In this document: positions 8,312 to 15,516 of the stretch, one piece after another
How the letters are laid out: each line of letters opens with the position of its first letter
Position numbering within the stretch: the first letter of the stretch is position 1
Assembly: GCF_018623035.1 (NCBI RefSeq)
Contig: NZ_CP076023.1
Coordinates: forward strand, 3,038,001-3,102,000
Direction: 5' to 3'
DNA: 64,000 bases
From: Cellulomonas dongxiuzhuiae
Lineage (GTDB): Bacteria > Actinomycetota > Actinomycetes > Actinomycetales > Cellulomonadaceae
Notes under the pieces: model-generated
What the model saw: the letters and a program-made list of their open reading frames with translations, nothing else
The model's database searches: none
Told to the model about the DNA's origin: nothing
Program-made: the position numbers and the translations under genes

Positions 8312-8884
8312 GTGACCACCTGGCAGGACGCGCTGGACGAGCTCGTCCGCACGCGCGGTCGTGCGCTCGTCGGCTACGCCTACCTGCTCACGGGCGACTC
8401 CCGCGAGGCGGAGGACCTCGTGCAGGACGCCCTGGTGCGCACGTTCACCCGCGGACGCGGCACGCGCGAGGTCGCGTCTGCCGAGGCGTACGTGCGGCGG
8501 GCCATCCTCACGACCTACGTCGACGGGTTCCGCCGACGGAGGCACTGGGCCACGATCCGGCACCTGACCGCCGTGCCCGAGCCGAACCCGCCCGACGGCC
8601 CCCACGCGGGCCCCGAAGCGGTGGTGACGACGCGCCTCGCGGTGCAGCAGGCGCTCGCCCTGCTGCCGCCCCGCGAGCGCGCGTGCATCGTCCTGCGCCA
8701 CTTCGAGGACATGACGGTCGCGCAGGTCGCCGACGCCCTGTCCCTGTCCGTCGGCACCGTCAAGCGGTACCTCTCGGACGCCACCCGCACGCTCGAGTCC
8801 CACCTCGGCGACCTCTCCGGAGCCGACGACACGCCCGCGCACCACACCGACGAGGTCCTCGTCACGGTCCGGAGGTCACGATGA
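8312..8884 (+). CDS. ECF RNA polymerase sigma factor, SigE family
   Basis: A 190-residue alternative sigma factor. Region 2 (core-polymerase and -10 binding) spans about residues 12-85 with ALVGYAYLLTGDSREAEDLVQD. Region 4 (-35 recognition) lies near residues 115-165 with LALLPPRERACIVLRHFEDM and the HTH QVADALSLSVGTVKRYL. This is the pattern of the actinobacterial SigE/SIG39 family, at its normal length. The GTG start at 8312 follows AGGAGC. The stop overlaps the next start (ATGA at 8881-8884), so the downstream membrane protein is translationally coupled and probably modulates the sigma factor. Confidence 0.92.
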   Translation: MTTWQDALDELVRTRGRALVGYAYLLTGDSREAEDLVQDALVRTFTRGRGTREVASAEAYVRRAILTTYVDGFRRRRHWATIRHLTAVPEPNPPDGPHAGPEAVVTTRLAVQQALALLPPRERACIVLRHFEDMTVAQVADALSLSVGTVKRYLSDATRTLESHLGDLSGADDTPAHHTDEVLVTVRRSR

Positions 8885-10026
8885 GCACACGCCTGGATCT
8901 CGCGCTGCGCGAGCTCGCCGACGCGGCGGCCGACACGAGCACGTTCGGCGACCCCGACACCTCCGCGACCGTCCTGACGGTCCACCGGCTCGCCGGACGC
9001 GTCCGCCGCCGGCGCGCAGCGCGCGGGGCGGGGACGGCCGCCGTGGCGGCGAGCGTCGCGGGCGCCGCCGCGCTCGTCGTGCCCCAGCTCACGCAGGACG
9101 TCACGCCCGCCGGCGACCCGGACGCCGACCCGGGGGCGTGCCGTTCCGCCGTGACGCGGATCCCGTCGGGGCCGAAGGATGAGCTCGGCGTCGAGCTGGG
9201 GTACCAGAGCGTCAGCCCCCCGCGGATCGACACCGCGGCCGCCGGGCAGGACCTGGGCACGTGGCAGGGCAGCTCCGCGGACCTCGTCGTGAGCATCTCG
9301 CAGATCCCCGAGGCCGGGGTGGGTGCGACGCGGCTGCGGCTCATGCTCACCGAGGAGGGCGTCGTGGTGGGCGCGGCGCAGGAGCTCATGTCCGTGACGC
9401 CGACCACCACGGGCGAGGTGCTGCGCACGCAGCTGGGCGACACCGTCGCGTCGGCGGCCGACCCGCCGGAGGTGTACCCGCTGGAGGAGACGCCGGGCCG
9501 CTGGTGGCAGACCGCGGAGACGTCGACCGGAGCGCTGCGCGTCGCGCAGAACACCACGCTGGGGTTCACGGCGTGCGACGGCTCCGGGCAGCTGCCCCCG
9601 GGGACCTACCAGCTCTACGCGACCACCGTCGACGCGGTCGGCATCGCGCGTGGCGCCGCCGGCCCGTGGGACCTCGAGATCGTGCAGGACGACCCGACGA
9701 GGCACCAGCTGCCCGACGGCTTCCCCGACGAGGTGCCGCTGGTCGACGGGCGCCTGGTCGCCGCGCACCGTCACGGCGCCGGGTGGGCGGCCGAGATCGT
9801 CAGCCCCGGGCAGGACCGCGCCGCCGTGGCGACAGGGCTGCTCGCCGAGGCCGCGAGGGACGCCGACGACACCGGGACCTCCGCGCGGTCCGCCCTGTCG
9901 CCGCCGTACGACGCCCTGTCCTCGGGCGCCCCGGTCGCGCTGCCGGGGTGGTCGGTGCGTGCCATCGCGTCACAGACGCCCGGCGGGGAGCTGTCGGTGG
10001 TGTACGTCCTGATGCCGCAGGGGTGA
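8881..10026 (+). CDS. single-pass membrane protein coupled to the ECF sigma factor
   Basis: A 381-residue protein of unknown family. The N-terminal ~45 residues are charged and cytoplasmic-looking, with RVRRRRAARGAG before one membrane segment (TAAVAASVAGAAALVVP, about residues 50-67). A long extracytoplasmic domain follows. The gene overlaps the sigma gene by four bases and has the topology of an anti-sigma factor. However, I see no zinc-binding HxxxCxxC anti-sigma motif, and the outer domain is larger than usual. A membrane-anchored sigma regulator or surface protein of its regulon are both possible. The ATG at 8881 follows GGAGGTC. Confidence 0.7.
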   Translation: MSTRLDLALRELADAAADTSTFGDPDTSATVLTVHRLAGRVRRRRAARGAGTAAVAASVAGAAALVVPQLTQDVTPAGDPDADPGACRSAVTRIPSGPKDELGVELGYQSVSPPRIDTAAAGQDLGTWQGSSADLVVSISQIPEAGVGATRLRLMLTEEGVVVGAAQELMSVTPTTTGEVLRTQLGDTVASAADPPEVYPLEETPGRWWQTAETSTGALRVAQNTTLGFTACDGSGQLPPGTYQLYATTVDAVGIARGAAGPWDLEIVQDDPTRHQLPDGFPDEVPLVDGRLVAAHRHGAGWAAEIVSPGQDRAAVATGLLAEAARDADDTGTSARSALSPPYDALSSGAPVALPGWSVRAIASQTPGGELSVVYVLMPQG

Positions 10027-10093
10027 CGGGGCGGAGGCACCCGCCCCCGTACCCGGGCGCACGGGAGGGTGCCCGCTGACCCTGCGGTGAGGC

Positions 10094-10831
10094 TCACCCC
10101 CGGTGCAGCCGCTCCCGGGGGACGCGCGCGAGCGCCTGCGCGTACTCGTCGGTCGCCCCGTCGGGACGGACCTGCTGCAGGACGTGGTCCCGGACTCCCA
10201 GGTCGGCCAGCGCCACCGTCAGGTCCGCGACGTCGCCGTCCGTCAGGACCGTCGGGTCGACGGTCGTGCGGACCTGCACGTCGACGCCGCTGTCGAGGAC
10301 GAGGCGCAGGGACGCGAACGCCTTGTCCGCGGTCGTCGTCTCGCCGCCCGCGCGGGTGATCGCGCGGTACAGGTGCGCCGGGGCCTTGATGTCCAGACCC
10401 ACCCAGTCGACGTACGGCAGCAGGTCGGGCAGCCGCGCGGGGTAGGCGCCCGCGGTGTGCAGGCCGACCAGGAAGCCGGCCTCCTTGACCTCGCGGGCCG
10501 CCGCGACGACGCCCGCCTGCCGCGTCGGCTCCCCGCCGGACAGCACGAGGCCGTCGAGCAGCCCCCGGCGCCGGCGCAGCAGGTCCGTGACCGTGGACCA
10601 CGCCACGACGCCCGGCAGCCGGACGTCGAGGATCGCGCTGTTGTGGCAGTACGTGCACCGCCACGGGCACCCCTGCAGGAACGCCGTGGCGACGAGCCTG
10701 CCGGGCCAGTCGACCGTCGACAGCGGCGTCAGGCCCGCGATCTGCAGGGACGAGGCCCGCTGCTCCCAGCCGTCCGGGCCGCACGACCCCTGCACGGGGC
10801 CGCCCGATCCGGCGTCGTGGTGAGCGGTCAC
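10094..10831 (-). CDS. nrdG: anaerobic ribonucleotide reductase activating protein
   Basis: A 245-residue radical-SAM activase that uses a [4Fe-4S] cluster and S-adenosylmethionine to install the glycyl radical on NrdD. The cluster motif CxxxCxxC is seen as CPWRCTYCHN after a typical N-terminal block (IAGLTPLSTVDWPGRL). LSGGEPT follows as the SAM-binding GGE motif. The GTG at 10831 overlaps the nrdD stop (GTGA), giving translational coupling; the frame stays open upstream inside nrdD but is meaningless there. The protein is cytoplasmic and works only without oxygen. Confidence 0.93.
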   Translation of the reverse strand: MTAHHDAGSGGPVQGSCGPDGWEQRASSLQIAGLTPLSTVDWPGRLVATAFLQGCPWRCTYCHNSAILDVRLPGVVAWSTVTDLLRRRRGLLDGLVLSGGEPTRQAGVVAAAREVKEAGFLVGLHTAGAYPARLPDLLPYVDWVGLDIKAPAHLYRAITRAGGETTTADKAFASLRLVLDSGVDVQVRTTVDPTVLTDGDVADLTVALADLGVRDHVLQQVRPDGATDEYAQALARVPRERLHRG

Positions 10832-12657
10832 GCCCGCGCCCCGGCGGTCTCGAGGAACGGCACGCGCTCGGCGTGCTCGCCCTGCTTGCCGATGTTGAAC
10901 GAGCTGACGGGCCGGTGGTAGCCCATGACGCGGGTCCACACCTCGCACGTCGTGACCTCGCCGTCCTCCTCGCACGTGGGGCACGTGGGGTGCTCGCCGG
11001 CCAGGTAGCCGTGCGCCGGGCAGATGGAGAAGGTCGGTGTGACCGTCAGGTACGGCAGCCGGAACGTGCTCAGGGCGCGCCTGACGAGCTCGCGGCACGC
11101 CTCGGGCGTCGAGATGCGCTCCGACATGTACAGGTGCAGCACCGTGCCGCCCGTGTACCGGGTCTGCAGCTCGTCCTGCCGCTCGAGCGCCTCGAACGGG
11201 TCGTCCGTGAAGCCCACCGGCAGCTGCGAGGAGTTGGTGTAGTAGGGGTGCGCGGAGGTCCCGGCCTGCAGGATCGTCGGGTACCTCTTGCGGTCCTCCT
11301 TGGCGAACCGGTACGTGGTGCCCTCCGCGGGGGTGGCCTCGAGGTTGTAGAGGTTGCCCGTCTCCTCCTGGAACTCGACCATCCGCGCGCGCACGTGGTC
11401 CAGGACCCGCAGCGCCATCGCGTGGCCGCGCTCGTCGGTGATGTCGTACAGGTCGCCCGTGAAGTTGCGGACCATCTCGTTGAGCCCGTTGACGCCGATC
11501 GTCGAGAAGTGGCTGTCGAGCGAGCCCAGGTACCGCCGGGAGTACGGGAAGAGACCCTCGTCCATGAGGCGCTGGATGGTGACGCGCTTGAGCTCGAGCG
11601 ACGTGCGCGCGAGGTCGAGCAGCCGGTCGAGGTCGGCGACGAGGGCCGCCTCGTCGCCCGGGTGCAGGAACCCCAGCCGCGCGCAGTTGACCGTGACGAC
11701 GCCGATGGACCCCGTCTGCTCACCGGAGCCGAACAGCCCGTTGCCGCGCTTGAGCAGCTCGCGCAGGTCCAGCTGGAGGCGGCAGCACATGGACCGCACG
11801 TCGCCCGGCTCCATGTCGGAGTTGATGAAGTTCTGGAAGTACGGCAGCCCGTACTTGGCCGTCATGGCCCACAGGCGGTCGGCGTTCTCCGACTCCCACG
11901 GGAAGTCCTTGGTGATGTTGTACGTCGGGATCGGGAAGGTGAAGACGCGGCCGGACGCGTCCCCCTCGGTCATGACCTCCATGTAGGCGCGGTTGATCAT
12001 GTCCATCTCGGCCTGCAGGTCGCCGTACGTGAAGTCGCACGGCTCGTCGGCGACGAACGGCGTCTGGTCCGCGAGGTCCGCGGGGCACGTCCAGTCGAAC
12101 GTGAGGTTGGTGAACGGGGTCTGCGTGCCCCAGCGCGACGGCACGTTGAGGTTGTAGACGAGCTCCTGGATCCCCTGGCGGACCTCGGTGTACGTCAGGC
12201 CGTCGAGCCGGACGTACGGCGCCAGGAACGTGTCGAAGCTGCTGAACGCCTGCGCCCCCGCCCACTCGTTCTGCATCGTGCCGAGGAAGTTGACGATCTG
12301 ACCGATCGCGGCGCTGAAGTGCTTCGGCGGGCGGGCCTCGACCTTGCCGGGGACGCCGTTGAGCCCCTCCTGCAGGAGGGTGCGCAGCGACCAGCCCGCG
12401 CAGTAGCCGGAGAGCATGTCGAGGTCGTGGACGTGCATCGACCCGTCGCGGTGCGCCTCGCCGACGGCCGCCGGGTACACCTCGCTCAGCCAGTAGTTGG
12501 CGATGACCTTGCCGGCCGTGTTGAGGATCAGCCCGCCCAGCGAGTACCCCTGGTTGGCGTTGGCGTTGACCCGCCAGTCGCTGCGGTCGAGGTACTCGTC
12601 GACGGTCGACGCGACCTCGACGACGACCGGGGTGCCGGTGCGGTCCTGCTGCGACAT
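10828..12657 (-). CDS. nrdD: anaerobic (class III) ribonucleoside-triphosphate reductase
   Basis: A 609-residue oxygen-sensitive enzyme that makes deoxyribonucleotides from NTPs under anaerobic conditions. The glycyl-radical site is in the C-terminal motif RVMGYHRP (G579, about 30 residues from the end). The zinc-binding cysteines just before it are CPAHGYLAGEHPTCPTC and a later TTCEVW. There is no ATP-cone domain, and the protein is shorter than the E. coli enzyme, consistent with the actinobacterial/Thermotoga-like form. The start at 12657 follows AAGGAGC. Two NrdR boxes lie 57-104 bases upstream, so it should be repressed by NrdR when dNTPs are plentiful. Confidence 0.95.
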   Translation of the reverse strand: MSQQDRTGTPVVVEVASTVDEYLDRSDWRVNANANQGYSLGGLILNTAGKVIANYWLSEVYPAAVGEAHRDGSMHVHDLDMLSGYCAGWSLRTLLQEGLNGVPGKVEARPPKHFSAAIGQIVNFLGTMQNEWAGAQAFSSFDTFLAPYVRLDGLTYTEVRQGIQELVYNLNVPSRWGTQTPFTNLTFDWTCPADLADQTPFVADEPCDFTYGDLQAEMDMINRAYMEVMTEGDASGRVFTFPIPTYNITKDFPWESENADRLWAMTAKYGLPYFQNFINSDMEPGDVRSMCCRLQLDLRELLKRGNGLFGSGEQTGSIGVVTVNCARLGFLHPGDEAALVADLDRLLDLARTSLELKRVTIQRLMDEGLFPYSRRYLGSLDSHFSTIGVNGLNEMVRNFTGDLYDITDERGHAMALRVLDHVRARMVEFQEETGNLYNLEATPAEGTTYRFAKEDRKRYPTILQAGTSAHPYYTNSSQLPVGFTDDPFEALERQDELQTRYTGGTVLHLYMSERISTPEACRELVRRALSTFRLPYLTVTPTFSICPAHGYLAGEHPTCPTCEEDGEVTTCEVWTRVMGYHRPVSSFNIGKQGEHAERVPFLETAGARA

Positions 12658-12713
12658 GCGTGCGCTCCTTCGGTGCTGTGGTCCTCCGAGTGGACCACCA
12701 GCGAACGCCGAGA

Positions 12714-12729
12714 GCACTACATGTTGTGC
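12714..12729. promoter_or_regulatory. NrdR box 1 (nrdDG operator)
   Basis: GCACTACATGTTGTGC is a near-perfect palindrome close to the NrdR consensus acaCwAtATaTwGtgt. It lies upstream of nrdD and overlaps the last codons of pxpBC. Its centre (12721.5) is 32 bases from that of box 2, the three-helical-turn spacing seen for paired NrdR boxes. Confidence 0.82.
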
Positions 12730-14483
12730 CTCGACACGCCCGGCGCGCCCACATGTGGCGTCCCGACCTGATGCGGCGGAGCCTCAGCGGGGACGTAGGT
12801 CCCGGTGGGAGGGTGAATCGGCCCGGCTCCCGGGCCGCCGACCTCGACGCGGCGCAGCCGGGCCCGGTCCCCCGGTCGCAGCTGCGCGGCCCGGGCCCGC
12901 GCGGCGCGCGTCAGCACGGCCACCACCGGGTAGCCGCCCGTCACGGGGTGGTCCGCGCCGAACAGGACCGGCTGCCCGTCGTGCGGCACCTGCACCGCGC
13001 CGGCCACCAGGCCCTCGGACGGCAGCTCGGTGCGCACGGCGCCCGTGAGGGCCTCACCGGTCAGACGGACGGCGACCCGGTTGCTCGCCGCCGCGACCTG
13101 CCACACGGCCGACCACAGCCGGGCGCGGCCGGCGGCGTCGAGGTGGGCGAGGCGCGGGCCGTCGGACGCGTCGAGCAGCACCACGTCGCCGGCCGGGTCC
13201 GCGCCCGGCTGTGGTCGGCCGTGTGGCGGCGCGTCGGGCAGCGGCAGCTCCGGCGACCCGTCGAGCGCCCACCCCAGCGGCAGCACGTCACCCGGACGCA
13301 GGGCCGCCGGGCCCAGCCCCGACAGGACGTCGCCCGACCGCGACCCGAGCACGGACGGCACGTCGATCCCGCCGCGCACCGCGAGCCACGTCCGCACCCC
13401 GTCGCGCGGCGCGGCGAGCCGCAGCGTGGACCCCGCGGTGGCGCGGACCGCCGTGGCGTGCGGCACCGGGACGCCGTCGAGCTCGGCCGCCACCGCGGCA
13501 CCCGTGAGCGCGAAGGCGGTGGTCGCGCCGCACCTCACCTCCAGGCCGCCCAGCAGGACCTCCAGACCCGCGGCGTCGACCCGGTTGCCGACCAGGCGGT
13601 TCGCGCGGCGCAGGGCGTCCGGGTCGGCGGCGCCCGACCGCGGCACGCCGACGGCTGCCAGACCCGGGCGACCCTGGTCCTCGACGAGCGTCAGCGGGCC
13701 GGTCGCCACGACCGTCAGGGACCGGCCGCCCGGGGCGGTGCCGGGCGCCGGGGTGGCGGGGGTCGCGGGGACCGGCGGCACGTCGGACCCGGTGCGTCCT
13801 GCATCGGGAAGGGCCGTGACCCGGGGGGCCGCGCGTCGCACGAACCGCACGACGTCACCGGGCGCGAGCAGAGCCGCGCGCGCGGCCCCGCGCGCGGCGT
13901 CGAACATCTCGACGTCGGTCGTGCCGAGCAGCCGCCACCCGCCCGGCGAAGCCGCCGGGTAGACCGCGGTGAACTCGCCCGCGACCGCCACCGCGCCGGA
14001 CGGCACGCGCGTACGCGGCGTCGCGAGCCTCGCGACCCGCAGCCGCGGGTCGAGGCCGACGACGTACGCGAAGCCGGGCGCGAAGCCGCCGAACGCCACC
14101 CGGTAGCCGTCGGGCCCGCCGGCGAGGTGCCGGGTCACGACCTCCTCGACGGACAGGCCGGTCTCGTCGGCGACGTCGTGCAGGTCGAGCCCGTCGTACA
14201 CGACGGGGACCTCGACGACGCGCTCGCCCGCCGTGGCGTGCGCACCGCGCGGGCGCTCGGACGGGTCTCCCAGCGTCCCCGCCGCACGCCCGACGGCCGC
14301 CGCCCACGCGGGGCGTCGGCGCGCATCGCCCCGCACGAGCACCGTGCGGGCAGCGGGCACGACGTCCACGACGCCGGGGACGGGACGCGCCCGCAGCGCG
14401 GCGTCGAGGACACGCACCTCGTCGAGGTTCTCGACCTCGACGAGGACCCCGTCCTCGCCGCACGCCAGCAGCCGGGCGACCAC
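12717..14483 (-). CDS. pxpBC: 5-oxoprolinase subunits B and C fused
   Basis: A 588-residue fusion. The N-terminal PxpB/KipI part (about residues 1-215) has FAPGFAYVVGLDPRL and LLGTTDVEMFD. The C-terminal PxpC/KipA part (about 250-570, biotin-dependent-carboxylase-like) has GLAAVGVPRSGAADPDALRRAN and LSGLGPAALRPGDVLP. With PxpA it forms the ATP-dependent prokaryotic 5-oxoprolinase, which turns the spontaneous damage product 5-oxoproline into glutamate. The GTG at 14483 lies one base after the pxpA stop. The last residues (GVSRHNM) are encoded by DNA that also forms the nrdD NrdR boxes. Subunits are separate genes in Bacillus and fused in many actinobacteria. Confidence 0.9.
   Translation of the reverse strand: MVARLLACGEDGVLVEVENLDEVRVLDAALRARPVPGVVDVVPAARTVLVRGDARRRPAWAAAVGRAAGTLGDPSERPRGAHATAGERVVEVPVVYDGLDLHDVADETGLSVEEVVTRHLAGGPDGYRVAFGGFAPGFAYVVGLDPRLRVARLATPRTRVPSGAVAVAGEFTAVYPAASPGGWRLLGTTDVEMFDAARGAARAALLAPGDVVRFVRRAAPRVTALPDAGRTGSDVPPVPATPATPAPGTAPGGRSLTVVATGPLTLVEDQGRPGLAAVGVPRSGAADPDALRRANRLVGNRVDAAGLEVLLGGLEVRCGATTAFALTGAAVAAELDGVPVPHATAVRATAGSTLRLAAPRDGVRTWLAVRGGIDVPSVLGSRSGDVLSGLGPAALRPGDVLPLGWALDGSPELPLPDAPPHGRPQPGADPAGDVVLLDASDGPRLAHLDAAGRARLWSAVWQVAAASNRVAVRLTGEALTGAVRTELPSEGLVAGAVQVPHDGQPVLFGADHPVTGGYPVVAVLTRAARARAAQLRPGDRARLRRVEVGGPGAGPIHPPTGTYVPAEAPPHQVGTPHVGAPGVSRHNM
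12746..12761. promoter_or_regulatory. NrdR box 2 (nrdDG operator)
   Basis: CGCCCACATGTGGCGT is a second palindrome sharing the ACATGT core, with weaker flanks (about 11 of 16 positions match box-type sequences). The 32-base centre spacing from box 1 puts both on the same DNA face. It lies wholly inside the 3' end of the pxpBC coding sequence. Confidence 0.72.
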
Positions 14484-14484
14484 G

Positions 14485-15333
14485 TCAGGGCCTCGCGCGC
14501 CGGTCCGCGTCGTCCCGCACGACCGGACCCGCGGGGCCACCGCCCGGCTCGCGGCCGGGGTGGGTGGCGTCGGTGAACGGCCGGACGTCGACCGCCGCGG
14601 CCGCGAGGGCGGCGCGCACCGCCCTGGCGATCCCCACGGCCCCGGGCGTGTCCGAGTGCACGCACAGCGAGCCGGGCGTCAGCTCCACGACCGACCCGTC
14701 GACAGCGACGACGACGCCCTCGACGGCCATCCGCACGGCGCGGGACGCGGCCTCGTCGGGGTCGACGACGAGCGCGCCCGGCCGCCCGCGCGGGACGAGC
14801 GTGCCGTCCGGCGCGTACCCGCGGTCGACGAACGCCTCGGTCATGACCCGCAGTCCCGCCGCACGCGCGAGGGCGAGCACGCGCGAGCCCGGCAGCCCGA
14901 GCAGCGTGAGCGTCGGGTCGGTCGCGGCCACCGCCTCGACGACGGCCTGCGCCTGGTCCTCGTCGTGCACGACCGCGTTGTACAGGGCGCCGTGCGGCTT
15001 GACGTGCGTCACGCGCGCGCCGACGGACGTCGCGACCGCCAGCAGCGCGCCCACCTGGTAGGCCACCTGCGCGCGGAGCACGGCCGGCGGGACGTCGAAC
15101 CGCCGACGGCCGAAGCCCTCGCGGTCGTCGTACGACGGGTGCGCGCCGACCGCGACGCCGCGCGCCACGGCCCCCGCGCAGGTCAGCGCCATCGTCGCGG
15201 CGTCGCCCCCGTGGTAGCCCGTCGCGACGTTGGCGCTCGACACCAGGTCGAGCAGCGCGGCGTCGGCGGGCGGCTCGAGGCGCCACGGCCCCTCGCCCTC
15301 GCCGAGGTCCGCGTTCAGGTCGATGACGCCCAC
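14485..15333 (-). CDS. pxpA: 5-oxoprolinase subunit A (LamB/YcsF family)
   Basis: A 282-residue cytoplasmic subunit of 5-oxoprolinase. Family blocks are VIDLNADLGEGEGPW at the very N-terminus, SSANVATGYHGGDAATM, GAHPSYDDREGFGRR and HVKPHGALYN. The usual Cys in the ANVACG block is Thr here. The GTG at 15333 is chosen because the conserved DLNADLGE block follows within a few residues and GGGGCAGGA lies upstream. It reads into pxpBC with a one-base gap, so the two form an operon. The gene is divergent from the helicase gene. Confidence 0.92.
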   Translation of the reverse strand: MGVIDLNADLGEGEGPWRLEPPADAALLDLVSSANVATGYHGGDAATMALTCAGAVARGVAVGAHPSYDDREGFGRRRFDVPPAVLRAQVAYQVGALLAVATSVGARVTHVKPHGALYNAVVHDEDQAQAVVEAVAATDPTLTLLGLPGSRVLALARAAGLRVMTEAFVDRGYAPDGTLVPRGRPGALVVDPDEAASRAVRMAVEGVVVAVDGSVVELTPGSLCVHSDTPGAVGIARAVRAALAAAAVDVRPFTDATHPGREPGGGPAGPVVRDDADRRARP

Positions 15334-15460
15334 GCGCCGATCCTGCCCCACGTCGGGGCCGACCACACCCGCCTCGCGCACCGCGCCGGGCGTGCGCGTG
15401 CCGAGCGGCGCCCCACGGGCCGTGGGCGACGGACGGGCGGGTCACGGGCGCGGCGGGACG

Positions 15461-15501
15461 CGGGCGGGCCGGGTGACGGGCGGGCCGGGTGACGGGCGGG
15501 G
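15461..15501. repeat. 16-bp tandem repeat, 2.5 copies
   Basis: The unit CGGGCGGGCCGGGTGA occurs twice in a row (15461-15476, 15477-15492) and then partly again. It fills the promoter region between pxpA and the helicase gene. It is a short G-rich array that may simply be slippage-prone DNA. Confidence 0.7.
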
Positions 15502-15516
15502 CGGTGGGAGGATCGG

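Noticed and set aside
10027..10093. A possible terminator between the sigma-linked membrane protein and nrdG (GGCACCC with GGGTGCC)
   Set aside because: Only seven pairs around a loop of about 25 bases; too weak to call.
10873..12771. A 632-codon rightward frame opposite nrdD
   Set aside because: Antisense shadow of a gene with clear glycyl-radical and zinc motifs.
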